In this document: positions 33,900-46,089 of the stretch, one piece after another
Layout of the letters: every line of letters starts with the position of its first letter
How positions within the stretch are numbered: position 1 is the first letter of the stretch
NCBI GenBank assembly: GCA_933228675.1
Contig: OW121743.1
Location: forward strand, 67,561,749 to 67,625,748
Length of the DNA: 64,000 nucleotides
Source of the DNA: Stomorhina lunata
Taxonomy: Eukaryota; Arthropoda; Insecta; Diptera; Rhiniidae
Direction of reading: 5' to 3'
Made by a program: the position numbers and the translations under genes
The notes under the pieces: generated by a model
Told to the model about the DNA's origin: nothing
What the model saw: the letters and a program-made list of their open reading frames with translations, nothing else
The model's database searches: none

Positions 33900-35380
33900 A
33901 ATAAGATGTATTTTTAACTTTGTATACAATGAGAAATGTTGCATATTTTTTTGATCAACATTATCAAATAAAAATGCTGCCAGAAAATCATAGATAGTGT
34001 TTTGCACACATTTTCAATAAAAGATTTAGCCATACTATATATATTGGAGGAAATGTTGCCAGAAAAACATGATTCATAGAAAATGTTACACAAAATGTTG
34101 CTCAACATTATATCTGGAGTTTAATAAGAAATGTTGCCAGGAATATTTGTGAACCAATATCTATAAAATATTTTACATTTTTTTATGGGAAACATTATAA
34201 ATTAAAAATGTTGCCAGAAAATCATCGGAAATGCTTTGTATATATTTCCAATAAAAAATTTTGTCATGAAACAACTTGTGAAGAAAATGTTGCCGTGGTT
34301 GGACATTTTTTAAGCATCATTTTATATAGAATTTAAATGATGCCATGATAAATGTTCAATAAGAAATGTTGCCAAGAATATTTGTGAAACAATATCCATA
34401 AATTATGATCCATATTTTTATGAGCAACATTATCAGCTAAAAATGTTGCTAGAAAATCATCGAAAAGTATTATGTGTACATTTCTAATGGAAAATTTAGC
34501 CATTATACATCTTCTGAAGGAAATGTTGCAAAAAAACGTGATCCATTGAAAATGTTCCACGTATTTTTTTTATCAACATTAAGTATAGAATTCAATTCTT
34601 GGCAACATTGCACATGCAGTGAATATTTGAGAAGCATTATCAATAAAATATGTTGCATACTTTTAAAAGCAACATTATGAACTAATAATGTTGCTAGAAA
34701 ATCATCAGAAATATTGTTTATATAAAATTTGGCTTTTATACATCCATACAAAATGTTGCACATAATTTTGAGCAACATGATATATAAAAAAAAAAATTCT
34801 AATATATTCAGGGTTAATAACTTTTTATTAGAAAATGAATCTCATATATTTACTTTAAGCAACATTTTATATAGAATTTAAATGAAGCCATGATGCATAG
34901 TTAATAAGAAATGTTGCCAAGAATATTTGTGAAACATTATCAATAAATTTTGTTCTATATTTTAATAAGCAACATTATCAACTAAAAATGTTGCTAGAAA
35001 ATCATTGAAAATATTTTGTATACATTTCTAATAGAGAATTTAGCTATGATAGATCTTCTGAAGGAAATGTTGCATAAAAACGCGATCCATTGAAAATGTT
35101 GCACTTATTTTTTTTATCAACATTATGAGAAATGTTGTCAAGAATATTTGTGAAGCATTATCCATAAAATATGTTGCATACTTTTAAGAGCAACATTGTC
35201 AACTAAAAATGTTGCTAGAAAATCAACAGAAATATTGCTGAAGGAAATGTTGCCAGAAAAAACGTGAAAAACACAGTTCATAGAAAATGTTGCACATAAT
35301 TTTGAGCAACATTATATATTGAAAATATTTCTAATATAAATATTCATGGTTAACAACTTTTTATTAGAAAATAACTCTCA
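33900..35380. repeat. Diverged higher-order repeats, left arm of a long inverted duplication
   Basis: Recurring blocks on the plus strand are AAAAATGTTGCCAGAAAATC, ATCGAAAATATTTTGTATAC, TTCTGAAGGAAATGTTGC and AATATTTGTGAAGCATTATC. Reverse complements of the same blocks in reverse order make up 36860-37860. Confidence 0.75.
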
Positions 35381-35399
35381 TATATTCACTTTCTTTGCA

Positions 35400-36740
35400 A
35401 AATATAGAAAATTATCTACATTTTGTGTAAAGGTAATTTTATGAGTTGAATTTATTCTAAGAAATAAACATAAACATCTTTAGGCAACATATTTATTCAT
35501 GTGAATCCAAAGAAAATAACACACATGATAATGTCTATAACCTACTTAGCTTTAAGCTTATTTTGCAATATTTGTCTAAAATTTGCTATGTTACCTTTAT
35601 AAATTTCAACAGATTCGCAACATGTTTAGACATCTATTTTGTCTTCTACTGCGATTCTAGTTAAATTTGTGTAACAGATTGGAAAAGTTTTTAATAAAGC
35701 CATATACAAATTTTAAGCGTGTTTGACAATGATATTAAATTTTATGTTTAGTTTGGCTATTCTAGGAATTTTTCTTCGTATGTGAAGTAAAATTTACTTT
35801 TATCTTTTTTTTTCAATTTTGGATTAGAGGTAAGTAAACCCATATCAGGGTCGTTGGTTTCATTTGTTTTGCTGGCTTAGCAAAACATTTTTTTCTATTT
35901 CTTCAATTTCTTTTATGACATTTTTTAAGAATGTTCTGGTCAGATTAAAAAAAATGTTTATAAAATGTGTAACAAGATTTTTGATTAAATGCCAAAGAGA
36001 CAGTGGGAGATTTTGTGGCATGAAAATAAAATTTTGTCCCATACGAAGAAAAAAAAAAAATAAATTTTTTTGAACCTTCATGTGGTTGAAAAAATTTATT
36101 GAATTACAAATGTTTCAATTGGAATTGCAAAATATTTCTGAGAAGCAATTAAAACGTTTTTTTTGACTCAAAATACACTGTAAGTTACTGGTTCCAGCAT
36201 AGCTTACTTTCACTTAAAATACCCTAGATTTACTCATATTTGAAATCCTGCCAACTAGACTATAATGTCTGCCATAGTCTACTTTAAAGGAAATCTTGCC
36301 AATAAATTTTATTGAAATATAGGACAAGAATTACAAGAATTTCAATTGAAAATTCTTTGGAGCCAATCTGCTTCGGTTTCATCATAACACTTTGCACTAC
36401 TTAGAGAAGTGAAAGTATTTCACTTTAAATGATGTTATACCACATCATTTCACATATGAAATTTTACTATTAATGTCTTTTTCTTAGTAAAGGGAAACAA
36501 ACAAGAATTGATACCTTTACTTAAATACTGGCAATCTTTCCATTTCAATGGTATAAAGTGTAATGATGTTGCCGTTTGAGTAAATGATGATGATGATGAT
36601 GGCAAAATGGAAAAAATCCAATTTAAAACATGTGTGAAAATATTTTCAAATACTTAAGGGTAAATTGTTAAAATTTCATGTTTTATATAAATTTTAGGTA
36701 GGATGAAATTGTTAACCCTATTATAGTATAGTAAAGTTTT
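35400..36740. other. Single-copy looking spacer between the inverted arms
   Basis: A+T-rich, no convincing gene. Overlapping frames on both strands at 35860-36081 lack features. A (GAT)n run is at 36582-36601. Confidence 0.5.
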
Positions 36741-36859
36741 TGTTCGGCAATTGGCAACAATTTTAACAGAAAATATTCCACACATACTTATGGCAACATT
36801 TTTCTTAGAAAATCTTTTCCCCATAATCTTCAAAACTGTTCTTACAAATATATCCAAAT

Positions 36860-37860
36860 AATGATGGCTATATATTCTATAGAAAATGTATGCTAGATTG
36901 AAACATTACTTAATGACAAAATGTTGCTGTGAATATAAAGAAACATTTTTCATTCAAATGTTGCCAAGATGAAATGAGATACATTTCATAGAAATAATAT
37001 TGACATAATATAGCTGATATAAGATATGATGTCATGTGGCAAGATTTGAATTCTACATATAATGTTGCTTAAAACTATGTGCAACATTTTCTATTCATCA
37101 TTTTTTCCTGGCAACATTTCCTTTAGGAGATGTTTTATGACAAAATTTTGTAAAGGAAATGTATACAAAATATTTTTTTATGATTTTCTGGCAACATTTT
37201 CAGTTGATAATGTTTCATGTAAAATTGTGAAACATATTTTATCAATACTGTTTCGCAAATATTTTTGGCAACATTTCTAATTGAAAATGTTGCTTATAAA
37301 AATATGCAACATGTTTTATGGATAAAATTTTACAAAAATTGTATCATGGCTACACTTAAATTAAAAATATCTGCAAATATTTCTGCAACATTTTGTATTG
37401 ATTATGTTTTGCTGGCAACATTTCCTTCTGAAGATGTATCATGGCTAAATTTTCTATTGGAAGTGTATATATAGTATTTTTGATGATTTTCTGGCAACAT
37501 TTTCCGTTCATGTTGCTCATACAAATATGCAACATATTTTATGAATAATAAATTAAATATGTTTCTGGCAACATTTTCTATTCAAAATGTATCGAGGCTA
37601 GAATTTTTATTAAATATGTAAATAAGACATTTCAAACGAATTCTATATAAAAATAATGTTTTCTATTTTTTCCTGGCAACATTTCTTTAAGAAGATGTAT
37701 CAGGGCTAAATTTACTATTGAAAATGTATACAAAACTTTTCCGATAATTTTCTGTAAACATTTTTGGTTGATAATGTTTCCCATATTTCTTATTTTTATG
37801 AATAATGTTTCCAATATATTCCCGTCATCATTTTCCATTTAAGATAAACTTGGCAATATT
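36860..37860. repeat. Diverged higher-order repeats, right arm of the inverted duplication
   Basis: GATTTTCTGGCAACATTTTC, GTTGATAATGTTTCATGT, TTTCGCAAATATTTTTGGC and TTCCTTCTGAAGATGTATC occur in the order expected for the reverse complement of the left arm. Confidence 0.75.
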
Positions 37861-39290
37861 TTATTTTAAAAATGTTTACGAAACATGTTCGATGAACTTG
37901 TGGCAACATTTTTTATTGATAATGTTATTTGTAAAAATGTGAAGCATTTTCAATTGAGAATGTTTTAAAAATAGATATGTTATTTTAAATGTACCATAAA
38001 GTTTTTGACTTGATTTCCTCAGAAATGTTTATACAAAATATTATCGAGGCATTCGTGGCAACATTTATACTAAATTATTAAGAGGCAATATTTACAAAAT
38101 TTCCACTAAGAAGAAAGAATACATTTTTTAAAATTCTATACTAAAATGTTGACAAATGAATACAAAAATGTTGCCTATAATTACATAAAATCTTTTCTAT
38201 ATAAAATGTTGCTGATTAATATGTGGAACATTTTCTATCAAGAATAAATTCCATGAATATCTTTCTGGCAACATTTCCTATTAATTTATTATTTGAAAAT
38301 TTATGGCTATAGTTTCTATTGAAAATGTAAATCAAACATTTCCTAGCAACATTTTCCATCATAAAATCTAAACTATAAGAATTTTATTTTTGAAATGTTG
38401 ATACATTTCAAAAAAAAATATTGCAGTATATTACATGAGAGTTTAATTCATATATATACATGTTTCAAGGCAAAATTTTCTATGAGAAATATACTAATTT
38501 TTTTATGAAAAATATACCCATATTTTGTGCTTTCTTTTCTGAATGTGATTTTATTAACGCCAACATTTTCTATAAAGAATTTATTTCGCATACTCATGGC
38601 AATATTCAAAATGTAAAATGTATCTAATGAATCTAGCAACATTTTGTATAGGACATAAAAATGTAACATATATTATCTTAGCAACATTTCTACAGAAAAA
38701 GTATATTTTGTATTCACAGCAACATTATGGCAAAATATTTTGCATCAGCTACATTATGTCAATATTATTTATATGAAATGTATCTCATGCTGTCTTGGCA
38801 ACATTTGTACAAAAAAAGTTTCTTTATATTTAAGGCAACAACATGACATCAGATAGAGTGAATTTAGTTCATGTACTCAAAATAGTATTAAATATATAAA
38901 ATGTAACTAATAAATCATTGCAACATTTTCTTAAAGAAATCTATTTTTTCATAAGTTATAGAAACATTTCTAAAGAAATGTATCCCATATTATTTAGGCA
39001 ACATTTCTTCAGAAAACGATTCCTAAGTATTTGCAGCAACATCAAATTTTACATCAGCTACATCATGTCACTATTTTTTATATGAAATGTATCTCATGAT
39101 GTCTTGGCAACATTTGTATAGAAAATGTTTCTTTATATTTACAGCAACATCATGACATCAGAGACAATATTAAATATATAAAATGTAACCAATGAATCAT
39201 GGCAACATTTTCCTTATAAAATCTATTCTATCTACTTATAAAGAAATGTATCTAATACTGTCTTGGCAACATTTATACAGAAAACGTGTG
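37860..39290. repeat. Further GCAACATTT-family repeats with a copy step near 310 bp
   Basis: The segment TATATGAAATGTATCTCATG..TGTCTTGGCAACATTTGTA with TTTCTTTATATTTA and CATGACATCAGA occurs at about 38748 and again at about 39059. The remainder is more diverged. Confidence 0.7.
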
Positions 39291-39299
39291 AGTTTAATA

Positions 39300-40425
39300 A
39301 GATTTAACTCATACATTTTGTATTTGAAATGTTTGAATTAACAGCTTGGGGCTCATTTGATCTACTAAGCCATTTAAGGGTTAGATTTTTCTAGACTATT
39401 TGACATCTGTTAAAAGTCGAATTTGCTTGGTAATAGAAAAATAAAGAAAATCTTGTGGGAAATAGATAATAGTTAAAATCATATTTTACATATCTTATAA
39501 AATTATTGAAAACTCATAATAAATGTTTTGATATAAAACCAACAAACAATTCACAATTCTTTAGAAATTTGTTATCTGTTTTAAATTTTAGACTAAAATA
39601 CCCATGTAATCAAATATTTTTAAAACACAATAAAATTTATTATGACAATTTTTGTTTATTTTCTCTTAAATGATAAATGATTTGAAAATAAGTTTCTGGA
39701 AATTGTGGGCAATTAGTAGAAAATTGAGGTAGTAAGTATTTTCCGATAAAGTACAAATTGAATTAATAAAAGTTTTGTGCTTCTTGAAAAGAAAGAAGGT
39801 TTCAGATACATACAACTTTTTATTAAGTTTCTGCATATTTTCCAATATGACCCACAATCAATAAATAAAGCAATAAACAAAACTCATAAAATTATTATTA
39901 TATTCTATACCATCAAATTAAGGCTTAAGGGGAAATATAAACACCGAAATATGAAAATAAAATTTCTTGCAAATTTCCAAAAAAATTGTAATAAAATATT
40001 AAAATTTAAATTCACATTTCCACAACCAAAGCGTGTTAAAATGCAACCAGCCATTATGAATCATTTACCTACCAACAACTGAAACACTTTTCTTTTTTCA
40101 GTTTTTTTTTCGATCATTCTACCCACAAAATTATGCGGTGTTTTTTTGTTTTCAATTTTTTTTACATATATACATATGTAGGTATATTGAGGAAATGGCT
40201 TGAAAAATTAAAAAAAAACAACGAAACAGACAGAATTCATTACCACGATAATATTTGTGAATATTTTATCATGCATTTGGGTAAAATTTTGTTTGTGTTT
40301 AAACGAAAGTAACTACATAAAATATATTAAAAAATATTAAAGGATAAAATTAATAAATTTTATGTTTAAATGGTTTATATTTATAGAAAAATTTATAAAT
40401 TTTTCGATTTATAGGTAAATTGAAA
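39300..40425. other. A+T-rich region without a recognisable gene
   Basis: Nothing beyond chance frames (39666-39857 minus, 39777-40082 plus) was seen. Confidence 0.45.
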
Positions 40426-40429
40426 CAAA

Positions 40430-41320
40430 AAAAAATTTTTGATACAAAAATTTTTTATACAAAAATTTTTTCTATAGCAAAATTTTGATTCACAAATTTT
40501 TTCTATAGAAAAATTTTTGATACAAAAGTTTTTTCTATAGAAAAATTTTTGATACAAAAATTTTTTCTATAGAAAAATTTTTTTACAAAAATTTTTTCTA
40601 TACAAAAGTTTTTGATACAAACATTTTTTCTACAGAAAATTTTTTGATACAAAACTTTTTTCTATAGAAAAATTTTTTAGCTAGAAAAATTTTTGATACA
40701 AAAATTTTTTCAATAGAAAAATTTTTGATACAAAAATTTTTTCTATAGAAAAATTTTTGATACAAAAATTTTTTCTATAGAAAAATTTTTGATACAAAAA
40801 TTTTTTCTATAGAAAAATTGTTGATACAAAAATTTTTTCTATAGAAAAATTTTTGATACAAAAATTTTTTCTATAGAAAAATTTTTGATACAAAAATTTT
40901 TTCTATAGAAAAATTTTTGATACAAAAATTTTTTCTATAGAAAAATTTTTGATACAAAATTTTTTTCTATACAAAATTTTTTAATACAAAAATTTTTGTA
41001 GAGAAAAATTTTTGATACAAAAATTTTTTGTATATTCAATTATTCTTACAAGCATTTTCTGTATAGAAAAATGTTTGTATAGAATAATTGTTGATTCAAA
41101 AAATTTTTTAAACAGAAATTTTTCTATAGCGAAATTTGTAAAACGACGAAAACAATTTTTGATACACAAATTTTTTATATAGAAAAATTTTTGATAAAAA
41201 AAAATATTCTAAAACAAAAATTTTTCTATAAAAAATTTTCTAAAACGAAAATTTTTCTATAATAAATTTTCTAAAACGAAAATTTTTCTATAAAAAATTT
41301 TCTAAAACGAAAATTTCTTT
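40430..41320. repeat. 32-bp minisatellite array centred on CTATAG
   Basis: Units GATACAAAAATTTTTTCTATAG would run on as AAAAATTTTT; in pieces they are GATACAAAAATTTTTT, CTATAG and AAAAATTTTT. The step is 32 bp (CTATAG at 40743 and 40775). Homogeneous between about 40690 and 40960. The 3' end (41190-41320) switches to a shorter TAAAACGAAAATTTTTCTAT type. Confidence 0.9.
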
Positions 41321-41538
41321 GAACCCCCTTTATAGCACTTTTGTCTTAGTCGCCAACAAAGCAACAACAAAAGTGTGGGAAATAAAGAAATGATAAAACT
41401 GAAAAATGTTTGTGTGTTTCTGTTCGGATGATAATCTGCGCTTTATGTTGATATTTGTTGGACACAATAATAATAATTCGTATTTATTCAGTCCCTCAAA
41501 TTATACATAATGTGAGGTTTTGGCTCTGTCTACAATTA

Positions 41539-41601
41539 GGGATAATCCTCCTGATGAGATGGTCTAACCAACCATCGAAACGCGTCGAGGAAAGGTTTCC
41601 C
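41539..41601 (+). ncRNA. Type I hammerhead ribozyme (candidate)
   Basis: Core CTGATGA at 41551-41557 and GAAA at 41577-41580. Stem I inner helix is TCCTC (41546-41550) with GAGGA (41587-41591), and the outer helix is GGGA (41539-41542) with TCCC (41598-41601). Stem II is GATGGT (41558-41563) with ACCATC (41571-41576), capped by CTAACCA. Stem III is minimal: ACGCGT lies between GAAA and the cleavage triplet, giving an A-U and a C-G pair over two bases. Cleavage is expected after C41586 (GTC). ACGCGT is self-complementary, so two molecules could pair through stem III, as proposed for short-stem-III hammerheads. The ribozyme would process element transcripts into units. All catalytic core bases I can check are intact; activity is inferred. 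Confidence 0.85.
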
Positions 41602-41633
41602 CACCAACATTTTTTGGTTTTATCAAAAAACTA

Positions 41634-41663
41634 TTTATTACAATAATAAATAATTGTAATAAA
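41634..41663 (+). ncRNA. Conserved hairpin next to the ribozyme
   Basis: An 11-bp perfect stem (41634-41644 with 41653-41663) with loop AATAAATA. In the copy at 63331-63360 the loop is the same and stem changes are compensated. Confidence 0.8.
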
Positions 41664-41739
41664 TTGGGATTCTTAGTGCAATACACTACAGTAAAACTTT
41701 TTAATTAAATGTTTGACTTTTGTTTTTCTATATAAAAAC

Positions 41740-42030
41740 AAATTTTAACGAAAATTTTTCTATAGAAAAAATTTTTTAATTAAAATTTTTCTATAGAAAA
41801 AATTTTTTAACGAAAATTTTTTTTTAGAAAAAATTTCTTATCGAAAAATTTTCTTTAGAAAAATTTTTTTAACGAAAATTTTTCTTTAGAAAAAATTTTT
41901 TAACGAAAATTTTTCTTTAGAAAAAATTTTTTAACGAAAATTTTTCTTTAGAAAAAAATTTTTAACTAAAATTCTAAAATTTAATTTTCTACATACAGAA
42001 TTTTAAAACAAAAATTTTTCTATAAAAAAA
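41740..42030. repeat. 31-32-bp minisatellite, short diverged array
   Basis: Units AACGAAAATTTTTCTTTAG plus AAAAAATTTTTT. Nine or ten copies with variable A/T runs. Related to 41190-41320, so the hammerhead element sits between two blocks of one array family. Confidence 0.8.
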
Positions 42031-42034
42031 TTTT

Positions 42035-43345
42035 AATATTTTAAAGTGAACCAAATGGCTGTGTATGTTTCAGAAATGACACTATACTATTTCGAACAAT
42101 TAGGCAACAAAAGCCTTGGGTGCTTGCATCCGTTACCGAAAATGCAGCTTCATTTTCATTAGTTTTATTTAAGATGAGAAACGCATTTGTATTAAGTTTG
42201 ATTTTTTGTAAAATATTTTTATATCGTTAAATTTTCTTTAGTAAATTTTTATATCCGAAATTTACTGGTAAATTAAAATATTGTTATACATATTTTTTTT
42301 TAGTATCAAAAAACATTAATTGTTTCTAAATCTTTAAAAAAAAATTTAGCACGTACTACATGGCGTATGAGAAATAAATTTAAATCTCTTTTTGTTTATC
42401 ATTCGCCCCCCGAGGACATGAATTCATTTTCATTACTGACCTTTTCCACTCACTAAAACAATCATAAATATGCTAATCTAATTATGTGCAACATTTGTAA
42501 AATTAAATAAAATTTTTAATAGAAACTAAAGATGAGAAAATGTTTTCACTTTAAATGGAAAATAAAAGAAAAAATTTACGCAAACATTTTATACCTACTC
42601 ACTTGTGATGGATGAATGGACGCTTCAAGTGTATCCGCATCGAATGTTTTCCTAAGCGTTGGTGTGATGTTGCAAAATAAATACATTCGTATTATTCTTC
42701 TTATAAATAAGACAATCTTATGAATTTGTATACATTTTTTCTTTTCTATCTTTTCCCTTGGGGTATATTTACTTTTATGCTGTAAAAATTTATTCAACTG
42801 TATTCTTTGTTAGTTTTCAATCAACAAAAATGCCGAATGCCACTGAGATTTCTAAGAAGAACAAGAACAGGCAACTTTAGGTTTTGTAAATATTCTAGGG
42901 AGAGAGATAAATTTTTAAACAAACGTCCCTGCAGTAATAACTAGTGAACAGGAAACGCCAACGCTTTCTTGTTTAAGGCACCCACACAGACGGTAAATGT
43001 GGAAGTTTAGAGCCCTGTTAGCCAAAAATAGTACATACATAGAATTTGAATTCATTTGCTTGCGCTATGTCGTATTAAAGGTTTGAAGGCATTTTTTTTC
43101 GAAATTCCTATACGGAGCTATCTCTGAAAACTATGCATATGAGGTTGATAAATATATTTCATAAGACAATTGGATCTGTACTATGAGCGGTTTGTTGGCT
43201 GAAGAAGCTCAAGCCCTGAAATTATTCCCACTAAAGGCTTATCGAACTTAGTATTTGCACTTGTATAAATATTTTTAAAAGTAAAAAATAACAATCAGAA
43301 AATATAGCAGGCCAAGACCGACCAAAAGAACAATTAATGTTAAAT
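42035..43345. other. Mostly single-copy region with two weak coding candidates
   Basis: Contains a 35-codon plus-strand frame (42055-42162, good context CCAAATGG, ends in TAG) and the minus-strand exon candidate below. It also has a 22-codon frame (43181-43252) in less A+T-rich DNA. None is supported by a recognised domain. Confidence 0.35.
42603..42651 (-). other. Candidate 49-bp exon of unknown gene
   Basis: On the minus strand an acceptor-like GCTTAG precedes an open segment encoding KTFDADTLEASIHPSQ, followed by a strong donor (GTGAGT). Its base composition is less A+T-rich than the neighbourhood. The tract before the acceptor is not rich in pyrimidines and the exon is very short, so this may be chance. 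Confidence 0.2.
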
Positions 43346-43359
43346 CAAAAAAAAAAATT

Positions 43360-46080
43360 AAAAATTTTCTATCAAAATAAGAAATTTTTAAAAAATTTCC
43401 TACAAATATAAAAAATTTCATATAAAAATAAGAAATTTTTGAAAAACTTTTTATAATAATATGAAATTTTTGAAAAATTTTCTATAAAAATAGGAAATTT
43501 TTGAAAATTTTCCTATAAAAATAGGAAATTTTTGAAAAATTTCCTAAAAAAATAGGAAATTTTTGAAAAATTTCCTAAAAAAATAGGAAATTTTTGAAAA
43601 ATGTCCTAAAAAAATAGGAAATTTTTGAAAAATTTCCTATAGAAATAGGAAATTTTTGAAAAATTTCCTATAAAAATAGGAAATTTTTGAAAAATTTCCT
43701 ATAAAAATAGGAAATTTTTGAAAAATTTTCTATAAAAATAGGAAATTTTTGAAAAATTTCCTAAAAAAATAGGAAATTTTTGAAAAATTTCCTATAAAAA
43801 TAGGAAATTTTTGAAAAATTTCCTATAAAAATAGGAAATTTTTGAAAAATTTCCTATCAAAATAGGAAATTTTTGAAAAATTTCCTATAAAAATAGGAAA
43901 TTTTTGAAAAATTTCCTATAAAAATAGGAAATTTTTGAAAAATTTCCTATAAAAATAGGAAATTTTTGAAAAATTTCCTATAAAAATAGGAAATTTTTGA
44001 AAAATTTCCTATAAAAATAGGAAATTTTTGAAAAATTTCCTATCAAAATAGGAAATTTTTGAAAAATTTCCTATAAAAATAGGAAATTTTTGAAAAATTT
44101 CCTATAAAAATAGGAAATTTTTGAAAAATTTCCTATAAAAATAGGAAATTTTTGAAAAATTTCCTATAAAAATAGGAAATTTTTGAAAAATTTCCTATAA
44201 AAATAGGAAATTTTTGAAAAATTTCCTATAAAAATAGGAAATTTTTGAAAAATTTCCTATAAAAATAGGAAATTTTTGAAAAATTTCCTATAAAAATAGG
44301 AAATTTTTGAAAAATTTCCTATAAAAATAGGAAATTTTTGAAAAATTTCCTATAAAAATAGGAAATTTTTGAAAAATTTCCTATAAAATAGGAAATTTTT
44401 GAAAAATTTCCTATAAAATAGGAAATTTTTGAAAAATTTCCTATAAAATAGGAAATTTTTGAAAAATTTCCTATAAAAATAGGAAATTTTTGAAAAATTT
44501 CCTATAAAGATAAGAAATTTTTGAAAAATTTCCTATAAAGATAGGAAATTTTTGAAAAATTTCCTATAAAAATAGGAAATTTTTGAAAAATTTCCTATAA
44601 AAATAGGAAATTTTTGAAAAAAATAGGAAATTTTTGAAAAATTTCCTATAAAAATAGGAATTTTTTGAAAAATTTCCTATAAAAATAGGAAATTTTTGAA
44701 AAATTTCCTATAAAAATAGGAAATTTTTGAAAAATTTCCTATAAAAATAGGAAATTTTTGAAAAATTTCCTATAAAAATAGGAAATTTTTGAAAAATTTC
44801 CTATAAAAATAGGAAATTTTTGAAAAATTTCCTATAAAAATAGGAAATTTTTGAAAAATTTCCTATAAAAATAGGAAATTTTTGAAAAATTTCCTATAAA
44901 AATAGGAAATTTTTGAAAAATTTCCTATAAAAATAGGAAATTTTTGAAAAATTTCCTAAAAAAATAGGAAATTTTTGAAAAATTTCCTAAAAAAATAGGA
45001 AATTTTTGAAAAATTTCCTATAAAAATAGGAAATTTTTGAAAAATTTCCTATAAAAATAGGAAATTTTTGAAAAATTTCCTATAAAAATAGGAAATTTTT
45101 GAAAAATTTCCTATAAAAATAGGAAATTTTTGAAAAATTTCCTATAAAAATAGGAAATTTTTGAAAAATTTCCTATAAAAATAGGAAATTTTTGAAAAAT
45201 TTCCTATAAAAATAGGAAATTTTTGAAAAATTTCCTATAAAAATAGGAAATTTTTGAAAAATTTCCTATAAAAATAGGAAATTTTTGAAAAATTTCCTAT
45301 AAAAATAGGAAATTTTTGAAAAATTTCCTATAAAAATAGAAAATTTTTGAAAAATTTCCTATAAAAATAGGAAATTTTTGAAAAATTTCCTATAGAAATA
45401 GGAAATTTTTGAAAAATTTCCTATAAAAATAGGAAATTTTTGAAAAATTTCCTATAAAAATAGGAAATTTTTGAAAAATTTCCTATAAAAATAGGAAATT
45501 TTTGAAAAATTTCCTATAAAAATAGGAAATTTTTGAAAAATTTCCTATAAAAATAGGAAATTTTTGAAAAATTTCCTATAAAAATAGGAAATTTTTGAAA
45601 AATTTCCTATAAAAATAGGAAATTTTTGAAAAATTTCCTATAAAAATAGGAAATTTTTGAAAAATTTCCTATAAAAATAGGAAATTTTTGAAAAATTTCC
45701 TACAAAAATAGGAAATTTTTGAAAAATTTCCTATAAAAATAGGAAATTTTTGAAAAATTTCCTATAAAAATAGGAAATTTTTGAAAAATTTCCTATAAAA
45801 ATAGGAAATTTTTGAAAAATTTCCTATAAAAATAGGAAAGTTTTGAAAAATTTCCTATACAAATAGGAAATTTTTGAAAAATTTTCTATAAAAATAGGAA
45901 TTTCAAAAATTTTTATAAAATTAAGAAATTTTTAAAAATTTTCTTATAAAAAGAAGAAATTTTTGAAAAAGTTCCTATAAATATATTTAAAAATAAGAAC
46001 TTTTTGAAAAATTTCCTATAAAAATAAGAAATTTTTAAAAAATTCCTTTAAAAATAAGAAATATTTGAAAAATATATATT
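43360..46080. repeat. 31-bp minisatellite array, 'GGAAA' variant
   Basis: The unit is a perfect inverted repeat ATAGGAAATTTTT-G-AAAAATTTCCTAT plus a short A spacer, stepping by 31 bp (TAGG at 43863 and 43894). The homogeneous part runs about 43480-45890, close to 78 units. Rare variants are copied in block: CCTATCAAAA occurs at 43853 and 44039, 186 bp or six units apart; three successive units lack one A near 44385-44460. Ends are diverged. Confidence 0.96.
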
Positions 46081-46089
46081 TTGAAAAAA

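Larger units (their letters stand above)
32292..33900. repeat. Higher-order repeat (300-360 bp), right of the retrotransposon
   Basis: Continues the left array. The TTAGCTTAGCAACATTGTC landmark occurs at about 32758, 33119, 33419 and 33750 (steps near 361, 300 and 331 bp). Each unit also carries TATAATTTATTAGCAACAT and GAAACATGGGATGAATTTT blocks. Confidence 0.75.
41490..41690 (+). mobile_element. Hammerhead-bearing retroelement terminal region, copy 1
   Basis: A roughly 200-bp unit shared in reverse orientation with 63299-63490 and in part with 33176-33236. Reading order: ATAATGTGAGGTTTT, a hammerhead ribozyme, a TTTTATCAA block, an 11-bp hairpin with AATAAATA loop, then TTGGGATTC. Hammerheads of this type with a very short stem III are known from Penelope-like retroelements and from retrozymes. 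No reverse transcriptase or GIY-YIG sequence is adjacent, so this is an isolated terminal repeat or a non-autonomous element. Confidence 0.75.

Noticed and set aside
42055..42162. 35-codon frame with a good start context
   Set aside because: No homology or second line of evidence. Noted only within the regional entry.
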